Positions 1-10,510 are shown, counted from the stretch's first letter. The stretch is 64,000 bases of DNA from Pseudomaricurvus albidus (GCF_018863235.1 NZ_JAHKRS010000013.1:40473-104472); one strand, 5' to 3'. Program-made: numbers and translations. The notes: generated from the sequence alone by a model not told the origin.

Positions 1-852
1 TTCCGTGAGGTTGCTGCCGAGTTTGATAACCCCGTTATGCTCTACTCTGTCGGGAAAGACTCCTCTGTGTTGCTGCACCTGGCTCGCAAGGCCTTCCACC
101 CGGGCAAGATTCCGTTCCCTTTGCTGCACGTTGACACCACCTGGAAATTCCGCGAGATGATTGAGTTCCGCGATCGTGTTGCCAAGGAATACGGCTTTGA
201 TCTGCTAGTGCACATCAACCCCGACGGTGTAGCCATGGACATCAGCCCGTTTACACACGGCAGCGCCAAGCACACCGACATCATGAAGACCGAAGGTCTG
301 AAACAGGCACTGAACCACTACAAGTTTGACGCCGCGTTTGGTGGTGCCCGCCGCGACGAAGAAAAGTCCCGAGCCAAAGAGCGTGTCTATTCTTTCCGTG
401 ATAAGAACCACCGCTGGGATCCGAAAAACCAGCGTCCGGAATTGTGGAACATCTACAACAGCAACGTCGATCAGGGCGAGAGCATCCGTGTTTTCCCACT
501 ATCCAACTGGACCGAGCTGGATATCTGGCAGTACATCTACAAAGAAAACATTCAGATCCCAAGCTTGTACTTTGCCGAAAAACGCCCAGTGGTTGAGCGT
601 GACGGCACGCTGATCATGGTGGATGACGACCGCATGCCGCTGGAAGAAGGCGAAGTACCGGAGATGAAGAGTGTGCGCTTCCGTACTCTGGGTTGCTACC
701 CACTGACCGGTGCTGTGGAATCCGAAGCGGCAACGCTGCCGGAGATCATCCAGGAAATGCTGCTGACCAAAACCTCCGAGCGTCAGGGTCGTGTGATTGA
801 CAGCGACTCCGCCGGCTCCATGGAGAAGAAGAAAATGGAAGGCTACTTCTAA
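1..852 (+). CDS. cysD: Sulfate adenylyltransferase subunit 2 (CysD), 5' end missing
   Basis: Small subunit of ATP sulfurylase, which makes adenosine 5'-phosphosulfate from sulfate and ATP in cytoplasmic sulfate assimilation; CysN drives the reaction by GTP hydrolysis. The frame is open from base 1, and residues before the internal ATG at base 37 (FREVAAEF) already match the family, so the start lies left of the window and about 20 residues are missing. The PP-loop SVGKDS typical of the PAPS-reductase/ATP-pyrophosphatase fold is near the visible start, followed by the LLHVDT and [15 protein letters not shown] segments. The C-terminus ends in a lysine-rich EKKKMEGYF tail as usual. It lies 89 bases upstream of cysN on the same strand, a standard pair. 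Confidence 0.96.
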   Translation, partial: FREVAAEFDNPVMLYSVGKDSSVLLHLARKAFHPGKIPFPLLHVDTTWKFREMIEFRDRVAKEYGFDLLVHINPDGVAMDISPFTHGSAKHTDIMKTEGLKQALNHYKFDAAFGGARRDEEKSRAKERVYSFRDKNHRWDPKNQRPELWNIYNSNVDQGESIRVFPLSNWTELDIWQYIYKENIQIPSLYFAEKRPVVERDGTLIMVDDDRMPLEEGEVPEMKSVRFRTLGCYPLTGAVESEAATLPEIIQEMLLTKTSERQGRVIDSDSAGSMEKKKMEGYF

Positions 853-941
853 CCGGCACTCCCGTTAGCAAGCCAACCCCTTAGACACAAAATTTTGTTA
901 GACGGCCAAGCCGGATAACCCAAGACAGTAAAGAGATACTT

Positions 942-2390
942 ATGACTGAACCTACCTCTCTTCTTGAAAAAGACATTCTCGGCTACCTGGATCAGCACGA
1001 GAACAAAGAACTGTTGCGCTTTTTGACCTGTGGCAGTGTGGATGACGGCAAGAGCACACTGATTGGTCGCCTGCTGCACGATTCGAAAATGATTTTTGAA
1101 GATCATTTGTCGGCGATTAAAAACGACTCCAAGCGCTTTAACACCACCGACGAAGAGTTCGATCTGGCGTTGCTGGTTGACGGTCTGCAAAGTGAACGTG
1201 AGCAAGGCATTACCATTGACGTTGCTTACCGTTACTTCTCTACCGACAAACGCAAATTCATCATTGCCGACACTCCGGGGCACGAACAGTACACCCGCAA
1301 CATGGCCACCGGTGCATCCAACTGCGATCTGGCCATTGTGATGGTCGACGCCCGTCACGGCATCATGACCCAAACCAAACGTCACAGTTTTATTGTGTCA
1401 CTGCTGGGTATCAAGCACGTTGTGGTTGCCATTAACAAGATGGATCTGGTCGATTACAGTGAAGCGCGTTACAACGAAATCGTTGAAGAGTACAAAGCGT
1501 TTGCCAAGCAGCTGAACATTCCCGACATTCAGTTTGCTCCAATCTCTGCCCTGCGCGGCGACAACGTGGTGAATCCCTCCGAACACATGCCCTGGTTTGA
1601 CGGCCAGCCACTGATGAATGTTCTGGAAAATATTGAGATTGCCAAAGACCGCAATCTCAAAAATTTCCGTCTGCCAGTACAGTACGTGATCCGTCCAAAC
1701 CTGGACTTCCGCGGCTTTGCGGGCACGATTGCTTCCGGCACCATTCGCCCGGGCGACGAAGTGGTTTCCCTGCCTTCCGGCAAGTCCAGCAAGGTGAAAA
1801 CCATCTCCACGTTTGACGGCGACCAACCGGAAGCACAGGTTTCCCAGGCGATCACTCTGACTTTGGAAGATGAGATTGACGTAAGTCGCGGTGACATGCT
1901 GGTAAAAGCCGGCGATCTGCCCCACGTCAGCAAAGGCGTTAAAGCCCACGTCATCTGGATGGCAGAAGAATCTCTGCGCCTGCACAAACAATACGCGGTT
2001 AAGTTTGTCAGTAAGAAAGCGCTGGGAAATGTGGTTGCCATCGAGCACAAGATCGACGTCAACACCATGGAAAAGAGTGCCGCTGACAGCCTGGAACTGA
2101 ACGAAATCGCTCTGTGCGACATCAGCTTTGATATGCCAGTAATCTTCGATAAGTATCAAGACAACCGCATTACCGGTGCCTTTATCATTATCGACCGCAT
2201 CACCAACGGCACGGTGGGTGCTGGCATGATTGTCGACAATCTGGATCTGGCTGGCTTTGACACCAATGTCTCCAACGCAGACCTGAAAGCGCAGATCAAA
2301 GAAAAGCTGCAAGCTGTTGAGGCTCAGCTGGATAACTTCAATGATGCACAACTGATTGCGGCTCTGAAAGCATTGAACGAAGTGGTGTAA
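942..2390 (+). CDS. cysN: Sulfate adenylyltransferase subunit 1, GTPase (CysN)
   Basis: GTP-binding subunit of ATP sulfurylase. It is a 482-residue translation-factor-type GTPase: P-loop GSVDDGKST at residues 31-39, G3 motif DTPGH at 110-114, G4 motif NKMD at 165-168, then EF-Tu-like beta-barrel domains. The ATG at 942 is preceded by AAGAGA at a suitable distance. The length fits stand-alone CysN. There is no C-terminal APS kinase (CysC) fusion as seen in some CysNC proteins, so APS kinase must be encoded elsewhere. It is cotranscribed with cysD and closed by the hairpin at 2411-2441. Confidence 0.97.
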   Translation: MTEPTSLLEKDILGYLDQHENKELLRFLTCGSVDDGKSTLIGRLLHDSKMIFEDHLSAIKNDSKRFNTTDEEFDLALLVDGLQSEREQGITIDVAYRYFSTDKRKFIIADTPGHEQYTRNMATGASNCDLAIVMVDARHGIMTQTKRHSFIVSLLGIKHVVVAINKMDLVDYSEARYNEIVEEYKAFAKQLNIPDIQFAPISALRGDNVVNPSEHMPWFDGQPLMNVLENIEIAKDRNLKNFRLPVQYVIRPNLDFRGFAGTIASGTIRPGDEVVSLPSGKSSKVKTISTFDGDQPEAQVSQAITLTLEDEIDVSRGDMLVKAGDLPHVSKGVKAHVIWMAEESLRLHKQYAVKFVSKKALGNVVAIEHKIDVNTMEKSAADSLELNEIALCDISFDMPVIFDKYQDNRITGAFIIIDRITNGTVGAGMIVDNLDLAGFDTNVSNADLKAQIKEKLQAVEAQLDNFNDAQLIAALKALNEVV

Positions 2391-2410
2391 CCGCTCCGAG
2401 CAATGACAAC

Positions 2411-2441
2411 AAAAAAGGGCGACCATATGTCGCCCTTTTTT
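2411..2441. terminator. Bidirectional rho-independent terminator
   Basis: Perfect 7-bp stem GGGCGAC/GTCGCCC (2417-2423 with 2429-2435) and a 5-base loop, flanked by six A on the left and six T on the right. It therefore works in both directions. It ends cysDN transcription on the + strand and manC (stop at 2470) on the - strand. Confidence 0.93.
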
Positions 2442-2469
2442 GTGTCTCCTTGAAAATTAACATCGGTTG

Positions 2470-3897
2470 TTAATTCCTGCCATAGGTATCTTCAAAGCGG
2501 ACGATATCATCCTCCCCCAGATACGAACCGGACTGCACCTCGATCATTTCCAAAGGTATCGCCCCTGGATTGGCAAGACGGTGAGTCACACCCAAAGGAA
2601 TATAAGTCGACTCGTTTTCTGACACTAAAAACACTTCATCTCCGCGGGTAACTTCTGCTGTACCGCTGACCACAATCCAGTGTTCCGCTCGATGATGGTG
2701 CATTTGAAGGCTTAACTTTCCACCGGGCTTGACCACAATTCGCTTCACCTGAAAGCGATCACCATGATCAATGGAATCATAAAAGCCCCAGGGACGATAA
2801 ACTTTTCTGTGTAACTGCGCCTCACTGCGGTCTGTCAGCTTAAGTTGCTCGACAATTTTTTTCACGTCTTGTACATGATCTTTAGAGGCAACCATTATAG
2901 CGTCGTCACTTTCGACAACGATGACATTATCCAAACCAACGGTAGCCACAAGCTTTGAATCAGTACGGATATAACTATTGCTGGTATTGTGCGCAATAAC
3001 ATCACCGTAGAGAGCATTGCCGTTATCATCTTTTGTGGAAACATCCCAAAGTGCAGACCAGGATCCAACATCACTCCAACCACAATCAAGCGGCACAACC
3101 ACGGCTGCAGTTGAATTTACAGCACTGCATAAAGGTTCCATAACGGCATAATCTATGGATTCATCTGGACAAAGCAAAAAAGCCTCTTTATCCGGACGAA
3201 CAAAGTCTACATCGACCGTAGCGTTTTCTACTGACGCCTCGCAAGCTTGAAGAATATCCGGACGATACTTTCGCAACTCTTCCACATACCGACTGGCCCT
3301 GAACATAAACATGCCGCTGTTCCAAACGTAGTTACCACCCGACAAATATTTCTCCGCTGTATCCTGATCGGGCTTTTCTACAAACTCTGCAATTTGATAA
3401 GCATCACCAACCATATCCCCCTGACGTATGTAGCCATAACCGGTCTCTGGGCCAGTAGGAATAATACCAAACGTAACCAGCTTGCCAGCCTTCGCGTGTT
3501 CAGTCGCTTTTTTGACAGCGTCCTGAAAAGCATCAATGTCTGTCATCACATGATCAGCCGCCAAGATCAATAATAAAGGATCTGATTCATCATCTTGAAG
3601 AGACTTTAAAGCTGCAAGTGCAACTGCTGGAGCAGTATTTCTTCCTGCCGGTTCCAATACAATTTTACTGTCAGCATGCAACCCAAAAGCGCGCATTTGT
3701 TCAGCGACCGTAAAACGATGTTCCTCACCGCAAATAATCATTGGTTGTGCGGTGTCCAATCCGTCTAAACGGCGACAAGTATCCTGAAGCATTGTCGCGT
3801 CATTCACCAATGAAAGAAACTGTTTGGGATACAAGGAGCGGGACATAGGCCACAAACGTGTACCGGATCCTCCGGCCATAACAACTGGGACTATCAT
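2470..3897 (-). CDS. manC: Mannose-1-phosphate guanylyltransferase / mannose-6-phosphate isomerase
   Basis: Bifunctional cytoplasmic enzyme (475 residues) of the ManC/AlgA/CpsB type. It interconverts fructose-6-P and mannose-6-P and makes GDP-mannose from mannose-1-P and GTP for surface polysaccharide synthesis. The N-terminal nucleotidyltransferase has the [13 protein letters not shown] signature at residues 8-20 and PKQF at 24-27. The C-terminal cupin isomerase begins near residue 366 (VYRPWG) and carries the metal-binding [10 protein letters not shown] at 398-407. The full length argues that both activities are retained. It is a single gene between two terminators, without the polysaccharide genes that often surround it. 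The name algA would be equally valid. Confidence 0.94.
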   Translation of the reverse strand: MIVPVVMAGGSGTRLWPMSRSLYPKQFLSLVNDATMLQDTCRRLDGLDTAQPMIICGEEHRFTVAEQMRAFGLHADSKIVLEPAGRNTAPAVALAALKSLQDDESDPLLLILAADHVMTDIDAFQDAVKKATEHAKAGKLVTFGIIPTGPETGYGYIRQGDMVGDAYQIAEFVEKPDQDTAEKYLSGGNYVWNSGMFMFRASRYVEELRKYRPDILQACEASVENATVDVDFVRPDKEAFLLCPDESIDYAVMEPLCSAVNSTAAVVVPLDCGWSDVGSWSALWDVSTKDDNGNALYGDVIAHNTSNSYIRTDSKLVATVGLDNVIVVESDDAIMVASKDHVQDVKKIVEQLKLTDRSEAQLHRKVYRPWGFYDSIDHGDRFQVKRIVVKPGGKLSLQMHHHRAEHWIVVSGTAEVTRGDEVFLVSENESTYIPLGVTHRLANPGAIPLEMIEVQSGSYLGEDDIVRFEDTYGRN

Positions 3898-3939
3898 AGA
3901 TGCATTCCTGGCAACGTGCGGTTATTGAAAATTGTTCTA

Positions 3940-3948
3940 AGTATAGCA
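3940..3948 (-). promoter_or_regulatory. Possible extended -10 promoter for manC
   Basis: On the minus strand TGCTATACT forms an extended -10 element (TGn plus TATACT) about 43 bases upstream of the manC ATG. No good -35 is visible at 17 bases, which is tolerated by extended -10 promoters. Assignment is by motif only. Confidence 0.4.
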
Positions 3949-4051
3949 AGAAAGCTCATAAGCCATATTTCAAGCTAAAGAGTTTTCCACCTTACTTAGG
4001 ACCTCCACCATAGAGCGTATACATACACTCATACATCAAGCAAATTTTGTG

Positions 4052-5473
4052 CTAACCTTTCGGTACAACAACCTCAACATCATGCAATTCAGCTTTTATT
4101 TTTTGCATCAGTTCACGCTTAGCTGCTTCGTCGCCATGAACAATACGAATACATTTTGGCGCCAATTTAATTTGCCGAATAAAAGTTAGAAGGTCTTTCT
4201 GATCCGCATGTGCAGAATAACCACTCAATGTATGAACATGCGCACGGATATCGTATCTCTTACCCTCCAGCTCCACATACCCTCCCACAGATGCATAAGT
4301 CTGTATGACTCGACCAGGCGTGCCTGTCGCCTGATATCCCATAAAAACAATGTCTGTTCGAGGATCCTCGATCAGTGCCTTCAGATAATTCACAATCCGA
4401 CCACCAGCACACATCCCGCTCGCCGCAATGACAATACAAGGATGACCGGTGCTACGAACATAATTGACCGCAGTCTCGTGTTGGTCGTGAGAACTGACGG
4501 TATAGAGTTGCTCAAAACTCAATGGATGGCGACCGCTTCGGACACGGACAAGGGCTTCCTCATCCCAATAAGGCTTAAGCTGTCGACAAGCTTTTGTGAA
4601 ACTGGCCGCCAGTGGGGAATCCACAATGATTTCCAGATCCTGCCAACTCTCCTCATATATTTTCTGTTTACCAAGATCGTGTATCAGGCCTTCCAGCTCG
4701 TAAAGAATTTCCTGTGTGCGACCAATACTAAATGCGGGAATCAGAACGGCACCACGATCGCGAAACGCTTTTTCAATAACGGCTTTGAGAGCCATGCGTC
4801 GCTGTTTACGCCCCTGATGCAGACGATCCCCGTAAGTGCTCTCAATCACCAAAGTATCTGCTCGATAAGGAGCCTGTGGCGGAGGCAGTAATGGGGCATG
4901 AGGAGCGCCTAGGTCTCCGGAAAACACAACCCTGTGACTGCTCTCTACTTTTTTCCCAGACTCCGTCGTCGATACCTCACACTCAACATAGGCTGAACCC
5001 AAAATGTGTCCTGCCCGCTGTAAACGTATTGCTATATCGCCGGCCTGAGAATCAACAATTGTATGCCACTCGTTATAGGACAACGGTCTTAGACGCAGGC
5101 TGATCACCCGGAGAAACTTTTCTACCAACCGCTTATCTTTGGTGAGACCTATTTTTATGGCATCTTCCAGCACCAAAGGGAGCAACGTTGCTGACGGGAT
5201 AGAACAGTAAATGGGGCCTTTGAAGCCGGCGGCTAAAAGATAGGGAATTCGGCCGACGTGATCGATATGCACATGAGTCACCACCAAAGCCTTTATATGG
5301 TCGATCAGGAAATCGATCTCCAGTGAATGAGCACCGGCTCCTTTGCCAGAAGCCTCTGCCCCCTGAAACAGGCCGCAGTCAATCAGCACACCCGAGTCAC
5401 TTATGGACAGCTCATGGCAAGAGCCTGTTACACCATTCACTGCACCATGATGTTTTATTTGAAAAGAAGTCAT
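4052..5473 (-). CDS. Beta-CASP metallo-beta-lactamase, RNase/exonuclease-like
   Basis: About 473 residues counted from the ATG at 5473. I chose this start because the homologous region begins at MTSFQIKHHGAVNGVTGS and a GGGATGAG sequence precedes it; a longer frame to 5560 exists. The metallo-beta-lactamase metal motif THVHIDH is followed by a second-shell FSGDLG segment, a beta-CASP domain (ASGMCAGGR) and the C-terminal LSGYSAHADQ histidine motif. This is the layout of the CPSF73/YSH1-like bacterial proteins thought to be metal-dependent RNases. The substrate is unknown. It lies between rplQ and manC, each side isolated by a terminator or gap, so it is probably its own unit. Confidence 0.85.
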   Translation of the reverse strand: MTSFQIKHHGAVNGVTGSCHELSISDSGVLIDCGLFQGAEASGKGAGAHSLEIDFLIDHIKALVVTHVHIDHVGRIPYLLAAGFKGPIYCSIPSATLLPLVLEDAIKIGLTKDKRLVEKFLRVISLRLRPLSYNEWHTIVDSQAGDIAIRLQRAGHILGSAYVECEVSTTESGKKVESSHRVVFSGDLGAPHAPLLPPPQAPYRADTLVIESTYGDRLHQGRKQRRMALKAVIEKAFRDRGAVLIPAFSIGRTQEILYELEGLIHDLGKQKIYEESWQDLEIIVDSPLAASFTKACRQLKPYWDEEALVRVRSGRHPLSFEQLYTVSSHDQHETAVNYVRSTGHPCIVIAASGMCAGGRIVNYLKALIEDPRTDIVFMGYQATGTPGRVIQTYASVGGYVELEGKRYDIRAHVHTLSGYSAHADQKDLLTFIRQIKLAPKCIRIVHGDEAAKRELMQKIKAELHDVEVVVPKG

Positions 5474-5678
5474 CTCATCCCGTCCCTGGATGCTTAAACC
5501 CACATTACGGCTACAATAGTCGGACAAGCCGTTACAGCCACCCTCAAACTCACCATACACCGTGAAATTATCAGTGCAACTCTATACCGAGAACCTGTGA
5601 TTCGACAAAATCACACATTGCACAGCTTAAACGAGACTCGCAACGACTAACCACAATAATTCACAAAAAATACAGACG

Positions 5679-5706
5679 AAAAAAAAGCGCCCGAAAGCGC
5701 TTTTTT
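5679..5706. terminator. Terminator after rplQ (bidirectional)
   Basis: Stem AGCGC/GCGCT around a CCGAAA loop, with an A-run on the left and six T on the right, so it can act in both directions. It is positioned to end the ribosomal cluster read on the minus strand, just past the rplQ stop at 5725. Confidence 0.85.
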
Positions 5707-5712
5707 CAATCA

Positions 5713-5733
5713 GAAGACTAAGTCTTAGTCTTC
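5713..5733 (-). other. Hairpin spanning the rplQ stop codon
   Basis: A 10-bp perfect inverted repeat GAAGACTAAG/CTTAGTCTTC around one central base overlaps the rplQ stop at 5725-5727. In RNA the central bases form the loop. It lies just ahead of the terminator and may protect the 3' end of the long ribosomal mRNA. The function is inferred. Confidence 0.55.
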
Positions 5734-6111
5734 TTCAACAGCCTCAGCTGCAACCGGACGATCAACCAGTTCAACGTAAGCCATTGGGGCTTTATCGCCA
5801 GTGCGCAGACCACACTTCAAAATGCGAATATAACCACCTGGACGGGACTCGTAACGAGGACCCAGCTCGCTGAACAGCTTACCTACAGCTGCTTTGCTAC
5901 CCAGACGACTGAAAGCCAGGCGGCGATTAGCAACGCTGTCTTCTTTCGACAAGGTAATCAGAGGCTCCGCAACGGAACGCAGTTCTTTAGCCTTGGCCAA
6001 AGTTGTTTTGATCAACTCATGCTCAACCAGAGAGATAGTCATGTTCTTGAACATGGCTTTACGGTGTGATGAGTTGCGATTCAGTTGACGGCCACTATGA
6101 CGATGACGCAT
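5725..6111 (-). CDS. rplQ: 50S ribosomal protein L17
   Basis: Last gene of the alpha operon. The 128-residue protein begins [18 protein letters not shown] and matches L17 throughout; E. coli L17 has 127 residues. I start at the ATG at 6111 because GGAAGGA lies nine bases before it. The in-frame TTG six codons upstream overlaps that ribosome-binding site and is unlikely to be used. The acidic tail (VEED) is usual. L17 binds 23S rRNA near the exit tunnel opening. Confidence 0.97.
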   Translation of the reverse strand: MRHRHSGRQLNRNSSHRKAMFKNMTISLVEHELIKTTLAKAKELRSVAEPLITLSKEDSVANRRLAFSRLGSKAAVGKLFSELGPRYESRPGGYIRILKCGLRTGDKAPMAYVELVDRPVAAEAVEED

Positions 6112-6173
6112 AACTCTAAATCCTTCCAAACTGATTTCTGAAGCCCATTGGCAACAGCAAATCTTGTTAACAA

Positions 6174-6218
6174 CCGCCGCCTAGCTCTGTTTAGGACCTA
6201 AACAGTCCAGAGCGGCGG
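6174..6218 (-). other. Large hairpin between rpoA and rplQ
   Basis: Outer arms CCGCC (6174-6178) and GGCGG (6214-6218), then GCTCTG (6184-6189) with CAGAGC (6208-6213), then TGTTTA (6189-6194) with TAAACA (6200-6205). On the minus strand no uridine run follows, so it is not a classical terminator. It probably modulates the RpoA:L17 ratio or marks a processing site. Confidence 0.5.
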
Positions 6219-6225
6219 CCTATTT

Positions 6226-7224
6226 TTACGCTAATTTATCGTCGTTTGCGAGGCTGGCAGGTGGCCAGTTCTCCAAACGCATACCGAGAGACAGACCGCG
6301 AGATGCCAGAATGTCTTTGATCTCAGTAAGAGATTTCTTACCCAGGTTAGGAGTCTTCAGCAGTTCTACTTCAGTGCGCTGAATCAGATCACCAATGTAG
6401 TAAATATTTTCTGCTTTCAGACAGTTGGCTGAACGAACAGTCAACTCCAAGTCATCCACTGGACGCAGCAGTACTGGATCGATTTCTTCCTCTTTCTCTT
6501 CAGGCTCAACTTCTTTTTCGCCTTCCAAGTCAACGAATACCGCCAATTGTTGCTGCAGGATGGTAGCAGCGCGACGGATCGCTTCTTCAGGATCGATAGT
6601 ACCGTTGGTTTCCAGATCAAGGATCAACTTGTCCAGGTCAGTGCGCTGCTCAACACGTGCACTTTCTACCTGATAAGCCAGACGCTTAACAGGGCTGAAA
6701 GACGCATCCAGTTGCAGACGGCCAATAGCACGAGTCTCTTCTTCATCATTGTGACGGGCATCAGCAGGCTGATAGCCACGGCCACGAGCAACGGTTAACT
6801 TCATGCTCAGGTCAACATCACCAGTGATGTTGGCAATCACATGCTCAGGGTTTTTGATCTCAACTTCATGATCAACCTGAATGTCACCAGCAGTTACAAC
6901 GCCAGGGCCTTTCTTGCTCAGAGTCAACACGGCTTGATCTTTACCGTGCATAACAACAGCAACACCTTTCAGGTTCAACAGGATTTCAATAACGTCTTCC
7001 TGTACACCCTCAATGGCGCTGTACTCGTGGAGTACACCATCAATTTCAACTTCCGTGACGGCACAGCCGGGCATGGAAGACAGAAGAATACGACGCAACG
7101 CATTACCAAGGGTATGACCAAAACCACGCTCAAGAGGCTCTAAAACCACTTTTGCGCGAGTTGGGCCGTTTTCAGTAACGTCGATATGACGCGGGGTCAA
7201 AAACTCGTTTACAGCACTCTGCAT
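6226..7224 (-). CDS. rpoA: RNA polymerase subunit alpha
   Basis: 332-residue alpha subunit that dimerises to nucleate RNA polymerase assembly. The N-terminal domain carries [18 protein letters not shown] and the ILLSSMPG segment. An acidic linker (EPEEKEEE) leads into the C-terminal domain with [11 protein letters not shown], the helix that contacts UP elements and activators. I use the ATG at 7224, giving MQSAVNEFL as in relatives, with AAGGTG upstream; a GTG two codons earlier is in frame. It sits between rpsD and rplQ, the standard alpha-operon position. Confidence 0.98.
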   Translation of the reverse strand: MQSAVNEFLTPRHIDVTENGPTRAKVVLEPLERGFGHTLGNALRRILLSSMPGCAVTEVEIDGVLHEYSAIEGVQEDVIEILLNLKGVAVVMHGKDQAVLTLSKKGPGVVTAGDIQVDHEVEIKNPEHVIANITGDVDLSMKLTVARGRGYQPADARHNDEEETRAIGRLQLDASFSPVKRLAYQVESARVEQRTDLDKLILDLETNGTIDPEEAIRRAATILQQQLAVFVDLEGEKEVEPEEKEEEIDPVLLRPVDDLELTVRSANCLKAENIYYIGDLIQRTEVELLKTPNLGKKSLTEIKDILASRGLSLGMRLENWPPASLANDDKLA

Positions 7225-7248
7225 AGTCACACCTTTAGTGGAAATTTC

Positions 7249-7869
7249 TTACTTAGAGTAAAGCTCAACGATCAAGTTCTCGTTGATCTCAGCTGGTAAA
7301 TCGGCGCGATCAGGTACACGCTTAAACGTACCTTCTTTTTTGTCCGCATTCACATCAACCCACTCAACATCGGCACGCTGAGCGGCCAGATTCAGAGCCT
7401 GCGCGATACGCAGTTGGTTTTTAGCTTTCTCGCGAACAGCAACTACATCACCGGCTTTCACCTGGTAAGAAGCAATGTTTACTGTCTGACCGTTTACGCT
7501 GATTGATTTGTGCGAAACCAGCTGACGAGATTCAGCGCGGGTAGCACCAAAGCCCATACGGTATACAACGTTATCCAAACGTTGCTCCAGCAATTGCAGC
7601 AGAACCTCACCGGTCGCGCCTTTGCGACGGGCAGCTTCTTTGTAGTAACCGCGGAATTGTTTTTCCAGAACGCCGTAAGTACGACGAACTTTTTGCTTCT
7701 CACGCAGCTGTACACCGTAGTCGGACAAACGTCCGCGACGGAGACCGTGCTGGCCAGGAGCATTTTCAACTTTACACTTGGAATCAAGCGGACGTGCGCC
7801 ACTTTTCAGGAACAGATCAGTTCCTTCGCGACGAGACAGCTTACAAGTTGGTCCAATATAACGTGCCAT
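7249..7869 (-). CDS. rpsD: 30S ribosomal protein S4
   Basis: 206 residues, the same length as E. coli S4. It begins [20 protein letters not shown] and contains an S4 RNA-binding domain around [21 protein letters not shown]4 is a primary 16S rRNA binder and, in enterobacteria, the translational repressor of the alpha operon through the leader upstream of rpsM. A strong AAGGGGG site precedes the ATG, 13 bases after the rpsK stop. Confidence 0.98.
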   Translation of the reverse strand: MARYIGPTCKLSRREGTDLFLKSGARPLDSKCKVENAPGQHGLRRGRLSDYGVQLREKQKVRRTYGVLEKQFRGYYKEAARRKGATGEVLLQLLEQRLDNVVYRMGFGATRAESRQLVSHKSISVNGQTVNIASYQVKAGDVVAVREKAKNQLRIAQALNLAAQRADVEWVDVNADKKEGTFKRVPDRADLPAEINENLIVELYSK

Positions 7870-7882
7870 TATTTAAGCCCCC

Positions 7883-8272
7883 TTATACGCGACGTTTCTT
7901 CGGCGGACGACAGCCGTTGTGTGGAATCGGCGTGACGTCGACAATGTTGGTAATCTTGTAACCAACGTTGTTCAAAGCACGTACTGCAGACTCACGACCA
8001 GGACCAGGACCTTTAACTTCAACGTCCAGATTCTTCAGGCCGTAATCTTTAGCCGCTTCGCCAGCGCGCTCTGCAGCAACCTGAGCTGCGAACGGGGTAG
8101 ACTTACGGGAACCACGGAAACCGGAACCACCAGCGGTAGCCCAGCTCAGGGTGTTACCCTGACGATCGGTAATTGTCACGATCGTGTTGTTAAAAGAGGC
8201 GTGGATGTGTGCGATACCATCGACAACCGTCTTTTTAACCTTCTTCTTAGTAGTTTTACCTGGCTTTGCCAT
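7883..8272 (-). CDS. rpsK: 30S ribosomal protein S11
   Basis: 129 residues, as in E. coli. The N-terminus is lysine-rich ([14 protein letters not shown]), followed by the conserved [18 protein letters not shown] and a C-terminal [12 protein letters not shown] that reaches into the platform next to the mRNA exit. AGGAAGAG precedes the ATG. It is the second gene of the alpha operon. Confidence 0.98.
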   Translation of the reverse strand: MAKPGKTTKKKVKKTVVDGIAHIHASFNNTIVTITDRQGNTLSWATAGGSGFRGSRKSTPFAAQVAAERAGEAAKDYGLKNLDVEVKGPGPGRESAVRALNNVGYKITNIVDVTPIPHNGCRPPKKRRV

Positions 8273-8327
8273 AGCAACTCTTCCTAACCTTTTACCTTGG
8301 GAAGTCTGTACCTTTAAGGTTTAAGAC

Positions 8328-8684
8328 TTACTTTTTGATCGGCTTGCGCGGACCCTTACGAGTGCGAGCATTCGTCTTTGAACGTTGTCCACGAGCAGGC
8401 AGACTGCGACGATGACGCAGACCGCGATAGCAGCCCAAATCCATCAAACGCTTGATGCTCATAGAAACTTCACGACGCAAATCACCCTCAACAGAGACTT
8501 TAGCGACTTCACTACGGATAGCGTCCATCTCAGTCTCGCTCAGATCACCAATTTTGGTAGATTCAGCGATGCCAGAAGCGGCGCAAATTTGTTTCGCAGT
8601 TGTGCGACCAATCCCATAGACATAGGTCAGGGAGATAACGGCATGCTTGTTATCTGGTATGTTGACACCAGCAATACGGGCCAT
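8328..8684 (-). CDS. rpsM: 30S ribosomal protein S13
   Basis: 118 residues, as in E. coli, starting [20 protein letters not shown]. It carries the helix-two-turn-helix [17 protein letters not shown] and the basic C-terminal tail that touches P-site tRNA. TGGAG precedes the ATG. The 260 bases upstream separate it from rpmJ and probably hold the alpha-operon promoter and leader. Confidence 0.98.
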   Translation of the reverse strand: MARIAGVNIPDNKHAVISLTYVYGIGRTTAKQICAASGIAESTKIGDLSETEMDAIRSEVAKVSVEGDLRREVSMSIKRLMDLGCYRGLRHRRSLPARGQRSKTNARTRKGPRKPIKK

Positions 8685-8765
8685 TCGGATTACTCCACGT
8701 ATAACTTAAGTTGCAGCGTTGACAGCGACAATACGCCACCCTCAGCACCAATAAAAAGGCGCGAA

Positions 8766-8794
8766 AGGATAGCGACATTACGCACAAAAAGCAA
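8766..8794 (-). promoter_or_regulatory. Candidate alpha-operon promoter
   Basis: On the minus strand TTGCTT (8789-8794) and TATCCT (8766-8771) are separated by 17 bases, placing a start site about 75 bases before rpsM. The -35 match is weak. Position and the gap before rpsM support an internal promoter for rpsM-rpsK-rpsD-rpoA-rplQ. The rest of the 8685-8944 gap holds only the hairpin at 8903-8939. Confidence 0.4.
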
Positions 8795-8902
8795 TAGCCA
8801 GAGAGTTTCCCCCCTGGCGACAGTCAACGCCCCCTTGTTCCCGGCTGTCGATTAAGACAACTGGAGGTCAGATAAGCACTTCAGGCGCTCTCCAACCCTG
8901 TT

Positions 8903-8939
8903 CTTTTGTGACCAGAGTTTTAGCTCTGGTCACAAAAAG
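8903..8939 (-). other. Strong hairpin between rpmJ and rpsM
   Basis: Ten-pair G/C-containing stem GTGACCAGAG (8908-8917) with CTCTGGTCAC (8924-8933), extended by T/A pairs, loop TTTTAG. It begins a few bases past the rpmJ stop. In the direction of transcription the stem is followed by A rather than U, so intrinsic termination is unlikely. It may stabilise the 3' end of the spc transcript or attenuate readthrough into the alpha operon. Confidence 0.5.
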
Positions 8940-8944
8940 AGGTT

Positions 8945-9061
8945 TTAGCCTTGACGCTGCTTGTGACGTGGCTCGGCATTGCAGATAACACGCAGAACAC
9001 CTTTACGACGTACAACTTTACAGTTACGGCATATTTTCTTTACTGAAGCACGAACTTTCAT
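8945..9061 (-). CDS. rpmJ: 50S ribosomal protein L36
   Basis: A 38-codon gene. The translation starts [14 protein letters not shown] and ends EPRHKQRQG, a zinc-type L36 with ligands C11, C14, C27 and H33. It lies between secY and rpsM as in other gammaproteobacteria, with GAAGGTG upstream of the ATG. The zinc-ligand set shows it is the C+ paralog; a zinc-free copy, if any, would be elsewhere. Confidence 0.97.
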   Translation of the reverse strand: MKVRASVKKICRNCKVVRRKGVLRVICNAEPRHKQRQG

Positions 9062-9105
9062 GTTTCAAAACACCTTCTAACTCAGCGGCCGAGCATCTTA
9101 CCCGA

Positions 9106-10431
9106 TTATCGGGCTGAACCATAGCCTTTAAGGTTTGCTTTCTTCATCAATGAATCATATTGATGAGACATCAAGTGCGATTGCACCTGGGACATAAAGT
9201 CCATTACCACTACCACAACGATCAGCAGTGAGGTACCGCCCAGATAGAATGGGATGTTAGTCGCCACTACCAGGAACTGCGGTAATAAACAGACGGCCGC
9301 GATATAAACAGCACCAACCACAGTCAACCGGGTCAGAACATTGTCAATATACTTGGCTGACTGCTCACCGGGACGAATACCAGGGATATACGCACCGGAC
9401 TTTTTCAGGTTATCTGCCACTTCATTCGGGTTAAACATCAACGCCGTATAGAAGAAACAGAAGAACACAATCAGCGCTGCAAACAAAATGAAGTTAAGTG
9501 GCTGGCCAGGGCCAATCGCTAACGCCAATTCTTGCAGAATTTCACTACCTACACCTTCACCACCCTGGCCGAACCACTGCGCCACTGACGCCGGGAACAG
9601 CAGGATACTGCTGGCAAAGATCGCCGGGATAACCCCAGCCATGTTCACTTTTAACGGCAGATGGCTGCTTTGAGCTGCAAATACTTTGCGGCCCTGCTGA
9701 CGCTTGGCATAGTTAACAGTAATACGGCGCTGACCGCGCTCCATACGTACCACCAACCACACAACCGCAATCGCCAGAAAAGTCACACCCAACAACAGCA
9801 GAATGTGCAAATCACCCTGACGTGCGCTTTCAAACGCCTGGCCTACCGCACTCGGTAAACCTGCCACAATACCGGCAAAAATCAGCATCGAGATGCCGTT
9901 ACCAATACCGCGCTCTGTCACCTGCTCACCCAGCCACATCATGAAGACTGCGCCGGTTACCAGTGACGTCACTGCGACAAAATAAAAGCTGAAACCTGTC
10001 ATGTAAGCCTGGCCGGAAAAACCAACCGCCATACCAGAGCCCTGAACCAGAGCCAACAACACCGTCAGATAACGAGTGTACTGGTTAATCTTACGCCGAC
10101 CGGCGTCACCTTCTTTCTTCAACTGCTCCAGTGATGGCACAACGGCAGACATCAGCTGCATGATAATCGAGGCCGAAATATAGGGCATGATACCCAAAGC
10201 CAGGATACTCATACGCTCGAGTGCACCACCCGAGAACATGTTAAACAGACCCAAAATGGTGCCTTGGTTCTGGTTAAACAATGTCGCCAGCCGCTCAGGA
10301 TCAATACCTGGCACCGGAATGTGTGTACCAATACGGTAAACAACAATTGCTATAAAAAGAAAACGAAGGCGAGCCCAAAGCTCGCCCAATCCTTTCTTGT
10401 TTCCTAATGGCAGATTTCCAGGGGTTGCCAT
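9106..10431 (-). CDS. secY: Protein translocase subunit SecY
   Basis: 441-residue channel subunit of the SecYEG translocon in the inner membrane, with about ten predicted membrane segments. It contains [17 protein letters not shown] near the N-terminus, the [14 protein letters not shown] plug-region segment and [16 protein letters not shown] of the lateral gate. The length matches canonical SecY, so this is the housekeeping translocon, not an accessory SecY2. That matters because the divergent SecA-like gene at 21104-23176 has no accessory SecY beside it. The upstream site is weak (AGAGA). A 13-base inverted repeat covers its stop codon at 9101-9113. Confidence 0.98.
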   Translation of the reverse strand: MATPGNLPLGNKKGLGELWARLRFLFIAIVVYRIGTHIPVPGIDPERLATLFNQNQGTILGLFNMFSGGALERMSILALGIMPYISASIIMQLMSAVVPSLEQLKKEGDAGRRKINQYTRYLTVLLALVQGSGMAVGFSGQAYMTGFSFYFVAVTSLVTGAVFMMWLGEQVTERGIGNGISMLIFAGIVAGLPSAVGQAFESARQGDLHILLLLGVTFLAIAVVWLVVRMERGQRRITVNYAKRQQGRKVFAAQSSHLPLKVNMAGVIPAIFASSILLFPASVAQWFGQGGEGVGSEILQELALAIGPGQPLNFILFAALIVFFCFFYTALMFNPNEVADNLKKSGAYIPGIRPGEQSAKYIDNVLTRLTVVGAVYIAAVCLLPQFLVVATNIPFYLGGTSLLIVVVVVMDFMSQVQSHLMSHQYDSLMKKANLKGYGSAR

Positions 10432-10490
10432 AAATCAGTCTCTAATCAGTAGTCGACAGTCCAAGTACCGGAAGCCGGTAACCAGACACC

Positions 10491-10510
10491 GGCCACTAGT
10501 ACTAGAGGCC
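10491..10510 (-). other. Hairpin between rplO and secY
   Basis: Twenty-base inverted repeat GGCCACTAGT/ACTAGAGGCC with one mismatch, preceded by a second GCCGG/CCGGC pair (about 10474-10492). It lies in the 96-base gap before secY and could tune secY translation or mRNA decay. No uridine tail is visible. Confidence 0.45.

Noticed and set aside
942..2390. CysN-CysC fusion
   Set aside because: The protein ends at 482 residues with no APS kinase P-loop after the GTPase part.
5474..5560. 29-codon N-terminal extension of the beta-CASP protein
   Set aside because: The extension has no similarity to the family, and a better start with GGGA upstream exists at 5473.
8903..8939. Intrinsic terminator after rpmJ
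   Set aside because: In the direction of transcription the stem is followed by A residues rather than U, so it is listed only as a hairpin.
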